From positions 1 through 62,163 of the forward strand of contig JAFGDW010000357.1 of assembly GCA_016931935.1 (NCBI GenBank): a stretch of 62,163 bases of DNA. The letters run 5' to 3'. This stretch comes from Candidatus Zhuqueibacterota bacterium. GTDB lineage: Bacteria > Zhuqueibacterota > Zhuqueibacteria > Thermofontimicrobiales > Thiofontviventaceae. Below, piece after piece: positions 1 to 8,571 of this stretch. Position 1 is the first letter of the stretch. Every line of letters begins with the position of its first letter. The position numbers and the translations under genes are program-made. The notes under the pieces were generated by a model. That model worked only from the letters and a program-made list of their open reading frames with translations, had not been told where the DNA came from and searched no databases.

Positions 1-83
1 CAAATCCTGTGAATCCGTGAAATCCTGTCTAAAATATGTTTTAACATTTACTGCCAAAAAATGTCAGAAAATAATTTCTCAGT

Positions 84-143
84 TACTGAGGTTATCGAAG
101 GGCTCACTGTGAAGATCGGACTTCAGCCTGAGCGCAGTCGATG
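84..143. repeat. degenerate short dispersed repeat (CTGAGCGCAGTCGA type)
   Basis: The left edge before the first gene (1-293) holds no coding region I can support. It contains ACTGAGGTTATCGAAGGG and CCTGAGCGCAGTCGA, degenerate relatives of the palindromic repeat with arms CTTCGACAAGCTCAG seen intact at 38058. The first 30 bases resemble another text-like intergenic repeat (aatccgtgaaatcctgt). Confidence 0.4.
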
Positions 144-293
144 GCGATTCGTTCTACTGGTTATTCATATTAATCTTTGAATATAAAAATTTAGATATTG
201 AACAAACCAGGTTTCTCAAAGAGACCTGGTTTATGTAGATTTTTTAGCTGTACAAAAATTTGTCTTTACTTCTCATAAATTAATGTTTTCCTC

Positions 294-2222
294 ATGTCCA
301 AATCAAAAAAGAAAAAACACTACGTACCTGTTGCTCCTGCAAAATCTCAAATTTCGCCCGAATTAAAGAGAGTATTTTCTGTTATTGCGTTGCTGATTCC
401 TGTGATTTTTATTCTGTTGCTCGAAGGCGGACTCCGTCTGTTCAATTATGGCGGCGACACACGTTTATTCATTGATGGTCCTGATGAACTACCACAGTAC
501 TATCGCTGCAATCCTGACGTGGGCAAGCGTTATTTTTTTACACAAAATACCGTACCCAATCCTCCAAAGGATTTGTTCCTGAAAACCAAACCGCAGAATG
601 GCTACCGTATTTTTGTGATGGGCGGTTCAACCACGGCAGGTTTTCCGTACGGCAACAATATCATGTTTTCCCGTATTCTGCATCAACGTTTAAATGATGC
701 ATTTCCCAAACGACATATCGAAGTGATCAATACGGCTATGTCCGCGGTGAACAGTTACACATTACTTGATTTTATGGATGAAATTTTCGACAAACAGCCG
801 GATGCAATTTTAATATATGCTGGTCACAACGAATACTATGGCGCAATGGGAGTTGCTTCGATGGAATCGTTGGGGAAATTCCGTTGGGGTGTGAAAGCGT
901 TTTTAGCGATGCAGAATTTCCGGATTTATCGATTGATGCGTGATTTTGTCGGAACACTAAAGGCAATGATTGGTAAGTCCATCCACAGCGGCGATGAACT
1001 TGATCCAACAAATACGTTAATGGCACGGATCGTCGGGAGCGAATCGATACCATATGGAAGTCCCGCATATGAGCTGGGCAATAAGCAGTATCGTGAAAAT
1101 CTGGATGAAATACTGGGCAAAGCGAAAAACGCAGGTGTGCCGGTTATTATAAGCGAGCTAGTGTGCAATCTCCATGACCAACAGCCGTTTGTTTCCATCG
1201 ATGAAATTGATAGTTTGTCGGCGAATCATCAATTCAAAATCGCGTTATCAATGGAACGTGATCATCAATATGATCGCGCCAAACAGGCGTTTTACCGTGC
1301 CAAAGATCTGGATGCACTCAGGTTTCGGGCAAGTGAAGATATAAACGCGATTATTCATGAGTTAGCAGACAAGTATGCAGATCCGGTTGTGCCGATGAAG
1401 TCAATATTCGAACAGGCATCGCCCAACAGATTCATTGGCAATAATTTGATATTTGAGCATCTGCATCCAAACATCGATGGTTACTTTTTGCTGGCCGATG
1501 GATTTTTTAATGCAATGCGGGAAAATCATTTCATTGGAAATGATTGGGATGAATCGTTAATTCAATCAGCACAAGCGTACCATCAAACATGGCCGATTAC
1601 CGCGTTAGATAGCGTGTATGCAAACCTGACCATTTTTCATTTAAAAGGCGGCTGGCCGTTCAAATCAAAATCAACGGTAAACCGGTCGCTAATTGATTAT
1701 AAACCGAAAAATGTTGTCGAATCGGTGGCGCTTAAATCACTCATGGATCCCGATATTAGCCTGGAACTGGCGCATGTTAAACTGGCGGAATATTATCAGC
1801 AACAGGGAGACATTGAAGCTGCCGGCCAGGAATATGCTGCCTTGATGTATACGATTCCATATGAGGACGATTTTGTCAAAAAGGCGTGTGAATCGTTCAT
1901 GCATGTGGGCAAGGAAGATCGGGCGCTGATGTTGCTGGAAAGCTCATTGCGCTATAAGCCGTCGTCATATGCCAGTAAAATGGCAGCGACATTTTTATTG
2001 AAGGCAAACAGAGTTAATGAAGCCATTCCTTACCTGGAACAGACAGTTGCATTACAGCCGACCGATTCACAAATGCTTTTCAATTTAACCCAGGCTTACA
2101 TCTACTGTGGACATATTAAACAAGCAATGGATTCCTTTCAAACTCTAAAACGCATCGAACCGAATTCTGCCCACATTGGCAGAATTGAACAATTATTGGC
2201 ACGGTTGAAAAATCGGCAATAG
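294..2222 (+). CDS. membrane-anchored SGNH/GDSL-type hydrolase with C-terminal TPR repeats
   Basis: 642 residues. A lysine-rich N-terminus and one membrane helix (about residues 27-45) anchor the protein with its bulk outside the cytoplasm. The SGNH hydrolase blocks are visible: GGSTTAG with candidate nucleophile Ser112, GHNEYYG with Asn179, and EHLHPN with His391. Residues of about 490-642 are helical and read as TPR-like repeats. Family knowledge: such proteins act as esterases or acyl-transfer enzymes on cell-surface glycans and often sit beside carbamoyltransferase, SxtJ and DUF5989 genes, as here. The substrate is unknown. An E-x-x-H arrangement replaces the usual D-x-x-H before the catalytic His, so the third catalytic residue is uncertain. 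Confidence 0.8.
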   Translation: MSKSKKKKHYVPVAPAKSQISPELKRVFSVIALLIPVIFILLLEGGLRLFNYGGDTRLFIDGPDELPQYYRCNPDVGKRYFFTQNTVPNPPKDLFLKTKPQNGYRIFVMGGSTTAGFPYGNNIMFSRILHQRLNDAFPKRHIEVINTAMSAVNSYTLLDFMDEIFDKQPDAILIYAGHNEYYGAMGVASMESLGKFRWGVKAFLAMQNFRIYRLMRDFVGTLKAMIGKSIHSGDELDPTNTLMARIVGSESIPYGSPAYELGNKQYRENLDEILGKAKNAGVPVIISELVCNLHDQQPFVSIDEIDSLSANHQFKIALSMERDHQYDRAKQAFYRAKDLDALRFRASEDINAIIHELADKYADPVVPMKSIFEQASPNRFIGNNLIFEHLHPNIDGYFLLADGFFNAMRENHFIGNDWDESLIQSAQAYHQTWPITALDSVYANLTIFHLKGGWPFKSKSTVNRSLIDYKPKNVVESVALKSLMDPDISLELAHVKLAEYYQQQGDIEAAGQEYAALMYTIPYEDDFVKKACESFMHVGKEDRALMLLESSLRYKPSSYASKMAATFLLKANRVNEAIPYLEQTVALQPTDSQMLFNLTQAYIYCGHIKQAMDSFQTLKRIEPNSAHIGRIEQLLARLKNRQ

Positions 2223-2566
2223 GTAAACAGAAAGTAATATGGATATTCGAGAGCGTTTTTAAACTTTTGTGCAATTATAATAGTATAATTTCTCAACCTT
2301 GTCAGAACAGCAGTACATTATAAATCAACCTGGTACGGAATCGAAAAATTTTATATTATCTGTAAATAAGCCTATTCTAAAAACCACCCCATGTCCAGTT
2401 TCATTTATCTAACTTTATTAATGTTGACAGACTGGAAATTGCAGTAATGAACATAAATTTGAACCTATTATGTCTTATAAAACAATTAGTAAAATTTGTG
2501 AAATTCGTGGTGAAATGCTTTTTAGAGTAGACTAATAAATAAAATTTCAGGAGTCGTTCGTACCTT
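2223..2566. other. intergenic region, 344 bp
   Basis: No gene is supported. Short minus-strand ORFs here arise from a repeat-like stretch (aaaatttgtgaaattcgtgg) and are not believable. A TTGACA at 2424-2429 followed 15 bases later by TAATGA is a weak promoter candidate for the carbamoyltransferase. Confidence 0.3.
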
Positions 2567-4405
2567 ATGCAAAATAATATGAAAACAACAGCCATTCTCG
2601 GCATATCCGCCTATTACCATGATAGCGCTGCATGTTTGGTGCGAGATGGCCAGATAATCGCCGCCGCTCAGGAAGAGCGTTTTACACGTAAAAAGCATGA
2701 CCACGAATTTCCAATTAACGCCATTAATTATTGTTTGGAAAATGCCGGGATCAATGGGAGCGAACTGGATTGCGTGGCATTTTATGATAAGCCGTTCCTC
2801 AAATTCGAGCGAATACTGGAAACATATCTGTCTTACGCACCCGTTGGTTTTCTGTCATTCATCAAAGCTATGCCGCTTTGGATCAAGCAAAAGGTATGGA
2901 TTAAAGACCTGATTAGTGATAAACTCGACTACGATGGCACATTTGTATTTCCGGAACATCACGAATCGCATGCCGCTTCTGCATTTTTCCCGTCACCGTT
3001 TCAGAATGCCGCGTTTCTCACTATCGATGGTGTTGGCGAATGGACGACCACCAGTTATGGAATCGGTAAAAGCAATTCAATTCGAATTATCGCTGATATA
3101 AAATTTCCTCACTCAATTGGATTGCTTTATTCGGCGTTCACATATTATACAGGTTTTAAAGTTAATTCCGGTGAATATAAAGTGATGGGCCTGGCGCCCT
3201 ACGGCGAGCCAAAATATAAACAACTGATTCTGGATAATCTGATTGATTTAAAGGATGATGGCTCCTATCAGATGAATATGGATTATTTCGATTACTGCGC
3301 CGGCCTGACAATGACCAATCGAAAGTTTAACAAATTATTTGGCGGTCCGCCACGGAAGCCGGAGTCCAAACTCACGCAACGTGATATGGATTTGGCTCGG
3401 TCGGTGCAAGATGTAATTGAAGAAGTTGTGCTACGGATGGCGCGTCATGTAGGCAAAGAGACCGGTCAAAAAAAACTCTGCCTGGCAGGGGGCGTGGCAC
3501 TAAACTGTGTGGCTAACGGTCGATTGCTGCGTGAAGGCACATTTGATGACATCTGGATACAGCCTGCAGCCGGTGATGCCGGTGGCGCGATTGGAGCAGC
3601 ATTGTTTGCCTGGTACCAGTACATGAAAAACGACCGTGCAGTGAATGGCAATCGCGACACGCAAAGTGGCTCTTACCTGGGGCCGGAATTCAGTGATGAT
3701 GAAATTCTTGATTATTTAAAAGCACACCAAATTCCCTATAAAAGATTGACGACCGAGTCGATACCCAAAACAATTGCTGATTTGATTGCTGATGAAAAAG
3801 TAATCGGCTGGTTTGAAGGACGGATGGAATTTGGTCCGCGTGCGCTTGGTGGCAGGTCGATTATCGGCGACGCGAGATCCCCAAAGATGCAGGAAAACAT
3901 GAACCTGAAAATTAAATTCCGCGAAAGTTTTCGTCCGTTTGCACCATCAGTCCTGGCTGATCGTGTGTCCGATTATTTTGAAATCGACCGTCCCAGTCCA
4001 TACATGTTGTTAGTAGCGCCAGTACAAAAAAATCGGCAGAAAGCTATGTCCGTCGAGCAAACGCAGTTGTTCGGACTGGATAAACTAAAAGTCCCTCGAT
4101 CCGACATTCCTGCAGTCACGCATGTGGATTATTCGGCGCGTATTCAAACCGTGCATCAGGAAACCAATCCACTTTATTACGCTCTAATTAACCAATTCAA
4201 CCAGGATCATGGTTGTGGTGTGATTATTAATACGTCGTTCAACGTGCGCGGTGAACCAATTGTCTGTACACCGGAGGATGCATTCCGTTGTTTTATGCGC
4301 ACCCATATGGATTACTTGATAATCGGTAGCTATCTGCTCGATAAAACTGAGCAGGCACCGCTGGAAAACGATAGTGACTGGCAAAAGGAGTTTGAACTCG
4401 ACTGA
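2567..4405 (+). CDS. carbamoyltransferase, NodU/CmcH family
   Basis: 612 residues, full length for the family. It transfers the carbamoyl group of carbamoyl phosphate through a carbamoyl-adenylate to a hydroxyl of an acceptor, probably a glycan or lipid-linked sugar. Visible motifs in order: LGISAYYHDSAA at the start, HHESHAASAFFPSPF (metal/adenylate site), LAGGVALNCVANG, GDAGGAIGAAL, MEFGPRALGGRSI, FRPFAPSVL and INTSFNVRGEPIVCTPEDA. Start choice: ATG 2567 lies 13 bases after AGGAG; ATG 2579 (MKTTAILG) is equally possible. It overlaps the next gene by one base (TGATG), so the two are translationally coupled. Confidence 0.93.
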   Translation: MQNNMKTTAILGISAYYHDSAACLVRDGQIIAAAQEERFTRKKHDHEFPINAINYCLENAGINGSELDCVAFYDKPFLKFERILETYLSYAPVGFLSFIKAMPLWIKQKVWIKDLISDKLDYDGTFVFPEHHESHAASAFFPSPFQNAAFLTIDGVGEWTTTSYGIGKSNSIRIIADIKFPHSIGLLYSAFTYYTGFKVNSGEYKVMGLAPYGEPKYKQLILDNLIDLKDDGSYQMNMDYFDYCAGLTMTNRKFNKLFGGPPRKPESKLTQRDMDLARSVQDVIEEVVLRMARHVGKETGQKKLCLAGGVALNCVANGRLLREGTFDDIWIQPAAGDAGGAIGAALFAWYQYMKNDRAVNGNRDTQSGSYLGPEFSDDEILDYLKAHQIPYKRLTTESIPKTIADLIADEKVIGWFEGRMEFGPRALGGRSIIGDARSPKMQENMNLKIKFRESFRPFAPSVLADRVSDYFEIDRPSPYMLLVAPVQKNRQKAMSVEQTQLFGLDKLKVPRSDIPAVTHVDYSARIQTVHQETNPLYYALINQFNQDHGCGVIINTSFNVRGEPIVCTPEDAFRCFMRTHMDYLIIGSYLLDKTEQAPLENDSDWQKEFELD

Positions 4406-4821
4406 TGTTGCTTGATGAGATAAAATCAATTGAGAGCTCGAAAAAAGAGCAGAAGAAATTTGGAATCAGTGTGGGCATTGCACTGCTGGTAATCGGTGTG
4501 TTAATGTTTTTTCTGAAAAAGGAATCATATCCGTATTTCACCGGGATTGGCGGTGGATTGTTGCTATCGGGCTGGCTTATTCCGGGATTGTTAAAATATC
4601 CGTATATCGCCTGGATGACATTTGCCGCAATTATGGGCTGGTTTATGACACGGCTTATTTTAAGTGTATTATTTTATGTTGTGTTCACACTGATCGGTAG
4701 ATTAGCACGACTGTTTGGCAAGCAATTTCTGGTATTACGACCGGAAAAAAATAAGACTAGCTATTGGAATTACCATGACGAAAGAATGAAAGAACCGGAT
4801 GAATATGAACGGCAGTTTTGA
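4405..4821 (+). CDS. SxtJ-family small membrane protein
   Basis: 138 residues. Two hydrophobic hairpins (about residues 21-60 and 68-100) follow a charged helical N-terminus, and a polar tail follows the membrane part. Length, topology and position directly after a carbamoyltransferase and before a DUF5989 gene match the SxtJ family. No biochemical function is established for the family; membrane assembly of the modification enzymes is an inference from conserved neighbourhood. It begins inside the upstream stop codon (TGATG). Confidence 0.75.
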   Translation: MLLDEIKSIESSKKEQKKFGISVGIALLVIGVLMFFLKKESYPYFTGIGGGLLLSGWLIPGLLKYPYIAWMTFAAIMGWFMTRLILSVLFYVVFTLIGRLARLFGKQFLVLRPEKNKTSYWNYHDERMKEPDEYERQF

Positions 4822-4873
4822 TGCTTATGGAGAGCAATCATTCCTTATATTTTACTGTAAATGAGAATAATGT

Positions 4874-4945
4874 GGTTCTGCCGCGAGTAACGAGGCAGAG
4901 CCTTGTTCCCTGCATTTCCAGTCAGAGACTGGGAACGATTTTTTT
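4874..4945. repeat. compound palindromic repeat, possible terminator
   Basis: Two adjacent hairpins: GGTTCTGCC with GGCAGAGCC (4874-4902), then CCAGTC-aga-GACTGG inside GTTCCC/GGGAAC (4905-4936), followed by a run of nine Ts. A reverse-oriented homologue lies at 55529-55597 and a weaker one at 61934-61981. The T-run could make this copy act as a terminator between SxtJ and DUF5989. Confidence 0.7.
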
Positions 4946-5021
4946 TTCATAGCGAAATTGAATCCGTAAATGAAAGAACATAATTTTATGAAAATTTTAT
5001 ACTGTTTCAAGGGAGAAGGAA

Positions 5022-5180
5022 ATGGGTAAAGTATCAGTCATGCAGGAATTTTGGCAGTTTCTGAAGGTTCGGAAAAAATGGTGGTTGGCTCCGATTATTA
5101 TCTTTTTAGTGTTACTCGGAGCATTTATTGTGCTATCCCAGGGGTCAGCGATTGCGCCACTGATTTACACACTGTTTTAG
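5022..5180 (+). CDS. DUF5989-family small membrane protein
   Basis: 52 residues, beginning MGKVSVMQEFWQFLKVRKKW and ending APLIYTLF. It has one membrane helix in the middle (WLAPIIIFLVLLGAFIVL), a basic RKKWW motif before it, and the conserved QGSAIAP stretch after it. The start follows GGGAGAAGGA at 7 bases. This family is typically encoded with carbamoyltransferase and SxtJ, as here, which supports the call despite the small size. Function is unknown. A longer ORF in another frame (5051-5422) is a shadow of this gene and its downstream repeat. Confidence 0.85.
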   Translation: MGKVSVMQEFWQFLKVRKKWWLAPIIIFLVLLGAFIVLSQGSAIAPLIYTLF

Positions 5181-5523
5181 TGATTCGGGATAGGGTCACT
5201 GTCGATGAGAGGCAGGCATTACACCTAAGCAGGGAGAAAAGCGCATGGCGTTATGCGTCATGCGCTACATTATTGGATTATACTTCAAACGGTCATATTT
5301 CAAATAAACTTATTGAGTGGCTAATTCAATGCCGATCCTTAATCGCTATTGGTTGTTGGCCATTAGCTAAAAGCCAAAGGCCAACAGCGACCGATATTAC
5401 GTTCATAGATTGGATAATTTAAATGTTCAATTGGCAGTGTTCAGTCTAATACATAAAACACCCGCTATTTTTTTTGATCTGTTTACAACCTCTCAAACTT
5501 TATGTCTCTCGTGTTTACTTTTT
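5181..5523. other. intergenic region, 343 bp, repeat-derived
   Basis: No gene is supported. It carries two text-like repeats: a GCGCATGGCGTTATGCGTCA stretch near 5236 (related motifs near 8490 and 31050) and a GGTTGTTGGCcattagctaa stretch near 5350 (relatives near 21850 and 42853). Confidence 0.5.
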
Positions 5524-6408
5524 TTAAGGTTCCACAAATCCGCTGCGTTTCAGGAATGTGAACATTTTCGTTTCCTCCTTTGCCGGACGATCATTTCTGC
5601 CCAGCCATTTGCTAAATAGCCAGTCAAGATAATTTTTACACCCCTGAGCTTCCCAATCGTCTCTCAACCCCAAATGTTTAGTTTTATCGTTATATGCGTT
5701 ATTAATCATTTCCAGATCGACCGTTGTTAAGGAATGATATTTATCATGATGAATAACTCCAACACCATCCAACCGACCTTTCCGGTATTCCGGTTCATGG
5801 TTGGGATATCCCAGCACAAGCGCGATTAATGGGTAACAATGTTCATTTGGAAGTTCAAGAATATCCCAAACGCGTTGCATATCGCCACGGTGAATACCGT
5901 TTGTCAGCAACGAATCAATTCCCAGAGACTTGGCGGCGATAACCGCGGTTTGGGCAGCAAGAATTGTATTGGTACTGCCAGTGATGAATGATGTCATGTC
6001 TCCCGGAATATATTGATGTCCCAAATGACTTGCGCTGGCTTTCAGGCGATTGTAATCAACACAATATACTAACAAGCGGCTACCAGTGTACCCGGTTAAC
6101 TTTTGAATAATATCGCGATTCTTCACAACGATGATTGAATATGTCTGCATAGCGGATGAATTAGCAGCCTGCACGGATGCATACAGGATTGTCTCAAGGT
6201 CTCGATCAGAAATGTCCGTTTCGTTGAAATCACCATGGATAGTACGCATGCTATGTATTGTTTCCAGAGTTTCGTTCATATTCAATGCTGGTTGATCGTT
6301 ACTGGCAACAGCCGGTGTTTTTCGAGTAAAAAGTGATATGAGTGATAAGCTACTTCCGAGTGCCAGTAATTTTTTAAAAGCGTGTCGACGAGTTATGTGT
6401 GTTATCAT
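5524..6408 (-). CDS. nitroreductase-family protein with twin-arginine-like signal
   Basis: 294 residues. The N-terminus ITRRHAFKKLLALGSSLSL resembles a twin-arginine signal, so export of a folded flavoprotein is plausible. The nitroreductase fold begins around residue 47 (IHSMRTIHGDF), followed by YASVQAANSSAMQTYSIIVV and the second-half LIALVLGYPN signature. The family binds FMN and reduces nitro groups, quinones or related substrates with NAD(P)H; the substrate here cannot be told. It is transcribed divergently from the PHP gene. The C-terminal ~50 residues are longer than the core fold needs. A SD-like AAAGGAG precedes the start. Confidence 0.8.
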   Translation of the reverse strand: MITHITRRHAFKKLLALGSSLSLISLFTRKTPAVASNDQPALNMNETLETIHSMRTIHGDFNETDISDRDLETILYASVQAANSSAMQTYSIIVVKNRDIIQKLTGYTGSRLLVYCVDYNRLKASASHLGHQYIPGDMTSFITGSTNTILAAQTAVIAAKSLGIDSLLTNGIHRGDMQRVWDILELPNEHCYPLIALVLGYPNHEPEYRKGRLDGVGVIHHDKYHSLTTVDLEMINNAYNDKTKHLGLRDDWEAQGCKNYLDWLFSKWLGRNDRPAKEETKMFTFLKRSGFVEP

Positions 6409-6772
6409 TGGATTGCTCCTTTTTGAAACGTAAGAAAAATTTTCTGGTCAATTGTGCAAAGTGATGATGTCTGTTAGAGTTTTGCTACCGCTTAACTATC
6501 CTCAAGGTTAAGCACCATACTACAAACTATATTTAAATTTGAAAGAGTGTAATATTGCTATTGTCCGTTAAGATTATACACAATTGTTAATAAAAATTCA
6601 ACCATAAACTGATATGCTGATTAAGCCCCTGGAATAACAACTGATTTTTTCGGATGAGTAACTGAAAAAATTCACTTATAAAATCCTTGATTAATTCGAT
6701 AAAAAGTGATATTTTGAAAGCACTGATAAAACGACTGAATCGACCAGCACTGAATTGGAATAGAAATTGTAT
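6409..6772. other. divergent intergenic region, 364 bp
   Basis: Separates the minus-strand nitroreductase from the plus-strand PHP gene, so promoters for both are expected here. It is AT-rich. I see no strong operator or RNA structure. Confidence 0.4.
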
Positions 6773-7687
6773 ATGAAATCTCTCGATACTCCCAATCACA
6801 AACCGTTAATTACCCGAAATCTTCATACCCATCAATGGTACTGCCTGCATGCTGATGGTACCGTCGATGATTTCTGTCGATACGCCCAAAAAATAAATAT
6901 GACAATGATTGGAATGTCTGATCATGTCCCTATGCCTCATGATCCGGTTGATGATGATCGGATGTCCATGGAGCAGTTGGATGACTATAGCACTGCTATC
7001 GATCAGGCAAAGCTGGATTACCCGGACCTCATCGTCTTGAAAGGCATGGAGTGCGAAGCCTTATCTGCGTTTTACCAATATTATCGCGACGAATTACTGA
7101 TAAAACGAGAATTCGATTACCTGGCGTGCGCCATTCATTATGTTGATGTAAATGGTACCAGGCTCAACCTGTTTGAAGATTCGCTTGATGTGAAAGGCTT
7201 GCGTGCATTTGTCGATCATTTTGTCAATGCACTGGAAGCCGATTTGTTCACCTTTATGGTCCACCCCGATCTTTTTGGTTTTACATATCCCAATTGGGAT
7301 GCTAATGTCGAAGCCTGCGTCCGCGACATGATGCAGGCCGCAGTGGCGTATGATATGCCATTGGAGATTAACAGTAAGGGATTCAGACGGCCCCAAATTC
7401 AAACGAATAATGGTATGCGTTACCGTTACCCCTGGTTCCAATATTGGGAAGTGGCTGCTGAGTATAATATTCGTGTACTTATAAATACGGATGCCCATCG
7501 TCCATCCGAACTTGATGCAACAGTTGCTGAAGCCAGGGCGCTTAAGGATAGATATGGATTGCGGGAAATTTCCGACGAAGCAATTCTCGCACGAATGTGT
7601 GAACTTGCTCAACGGAATCGGGTAAGCGTGAAACCTGGTAGCACAAGGTCCGACGTTTCAAAGAAAACACGCGGAGTTTGCGTATAA
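6773..7687 (+). CDS. PHP-domain phosphoesterase, histidinol-phosphatase-like
   Basis: 304 residues from ATG 6773; an upstream TTG at 6767 is less likely. Metal-ligand motifs of the PHP fold appear in order: NLHTH (residue ~19), SDHVPMP, KGMECEAL, AIHYVD, MVHPDLFG, EINSKG and NTDAHRPSE. The PHP family uses up to three metal ions to hydrolyse phosphate esters; similarity in layout to HisK-type histidinol phosphatase is clear, but no other his gene is nearby and the true substrate is open. The gene stands alone between an AT-rich promoter region and the YHS gene, 51 bases downstream. Confidence 0.8.
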   Translation: MKSLDTPNHKPLITRNLHTHQWYCLHADGTVDDFCRYAQKINMTMIGMSDHVPMPHDPVDDDRMSMEQLDDYSTAIDQAKLDYPDLIVLKGMECEALSAFYQYYRDELLIKREFDYLACAIHYVDVNGTRLNLFEDSLDVKGLRAFVDHFVNALEADLFTFMVHPDLFGFTYPNWDANVEACVRDMMQAAVAYDMPLEINSKGFRRPQIQTNNGMRYRYPWFQYWEVAAEYNIRVLINTDAHRPSELDATVAEARALKDRYGLREISDEAILARMCELAQRNRVSVKPGSTRSDVSKKTRGVCV

Positions 7688-7738
7688 TTCAACCTGATGG
7701 CAATAATTTCATTACACAACCTAAATGGAGGGCAATTT

Positions 7739-8230
7739 ATGAAAATGAAGTCGAGTATTTACCTGATTGTCGCTATTGTTATAATCGCACTTATCGGTAC
7801 CATGCTGATCGCCAAGGACAATAAGAAAGCGGATGAAACGATCACTTGTCCTGTCAGCGGTGAGACTATTGCTAAATCAGAAGCAAAAGGTCCGGTCAGT
7901 TACAGCGGAACAGATTACTACTTCTGCTGTAATTCATGCATGAAAAAATTCAAAGAAAATCCTGAAAAATTTGTTAAAGATGCCAATGAGCTAAAAACCA
8001 TTTGCTGCGGTGGCATGACATTCGACAAGGAAAAAGCACTCAAATCGACATTCGAAGGTCAGGATTATTACTTCTGCAGCGACAAGTGCAAGGAAAAATT
8101 CGACAAAGATCCAAAAGCATATCTTGAAAAAGTGAAGGCTGCCAAGGAACAAGCTGGTTGTGCGAAGTCTGCTGACTGTGCAAAAAAATGTGGCGCTGAA
8201 AATGCAAAGGCCTGCTATGAGAAGAAGTAA
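7739..8230 (+). CDS. membrane-anchored double YHS/TRASH-like metal-binding protein
   Basis: 163 residues from ATG 7739, chosen because GGAGGG lies 6 bases upstream; a longer reading from 7697 lacks this site. One N-terminal helix (residues ~6-24) anchors or exports it. Two YHS-type modules follow: TCPVSGETI...YYFCCNSCMKKF and TICCGGMTF...YYFCSDKCKEKF. A Cys-rich tail (CAKSADCAKKCGAENAKAC) adds further possible ligands. YHS domains bind heavy metals such as copper; a role in periplasmic metal sensing or buffering is inferred. A strong terminator follows. Confidence 0.8.
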   Translation: MKMKSSIYLIVAIVIIALIGTMLIAKDNKKADETITCPVSGETIAKSEAKGPVSYSGTDYYFCCNSCMKKFKENPEKFVKDANELKTICCGGMTFDKEKALKSTFEGQDYYFCSDKCKEKFDKDPKAYLEKVKAAKEQAGCAKSADCAKKCGAENAKACYEKK

Positions 8231-8265
8231 CTCAACATATCCTCGCTGCTGAAGACGACATGAGA

Positions 8266-8310
8266 AACCCGTTAGGAATCCTCGGTATGGATTGTTAACG
8301 GGTTTTTTTT
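8266..8310 (+). terminator. rho-independent terminator after the YHS gene
   Basis: The stem AACCCGTTAGGAATCC pairs with GGATTGTTAACGGGTT (two mismatches) around a 7-base loop and runs into eight Ts. Confidence 0.88.
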
Positions 8311-8571
8311 ATCTTCTCAATGAATGATGGTGCATAATGCTGATATGTTGACTTTTCGAATCTATGTTAGCGAGTCTAATGGAAGTGAAACGTTAAACAT
8401 GGGATGTGAGACGAAAAAAAAAGTCATACAATGTTCAAATATTGGAGCGCAATACATTGCTGAATATCAGAACACATTTGTCCGTATTGCTATGCGCTAT
8501 GCATCCTGCAATTTCTTACATAACTGATTCTTATTACCTGACACCTGTCAAACCGCTTTAAGGAGAGCTGT
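8311..8571. other. intergenic region after the terminator
   Basis: A 67-residue ORF at 8324 has no family resemblance and overlaps a text-like repeat (GCTATGCGCTATGCATCC, ~8490). I see no convincing gene. Confidence 0.4.

Noticed and set aside
2401..2704. short minus-strand ORFs (67 and 60 residues)
   Set aside because: Built from a repeat-like stretch (FTTNFTNFTN) and overlapping the carbamoyltransferase start.
5051..5422. 123-residue plus-strand ORF
   Set aside because: It overlaps the 52-residue DUF5989 gene in another frame and then runs through repeat sequence; no SD and no family resemblance.
7094..7612. 172-residue minus-strand ORF inside the PHP gene
   Set aside because: Antisense shadow of conserved PHP metal motifs; no SD.
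8324..8527. 67-residue plus-strand ORF
   Set aside because: Lies directly after a terminator, overlaps a text-like repeat, and has no recognisable protein features.
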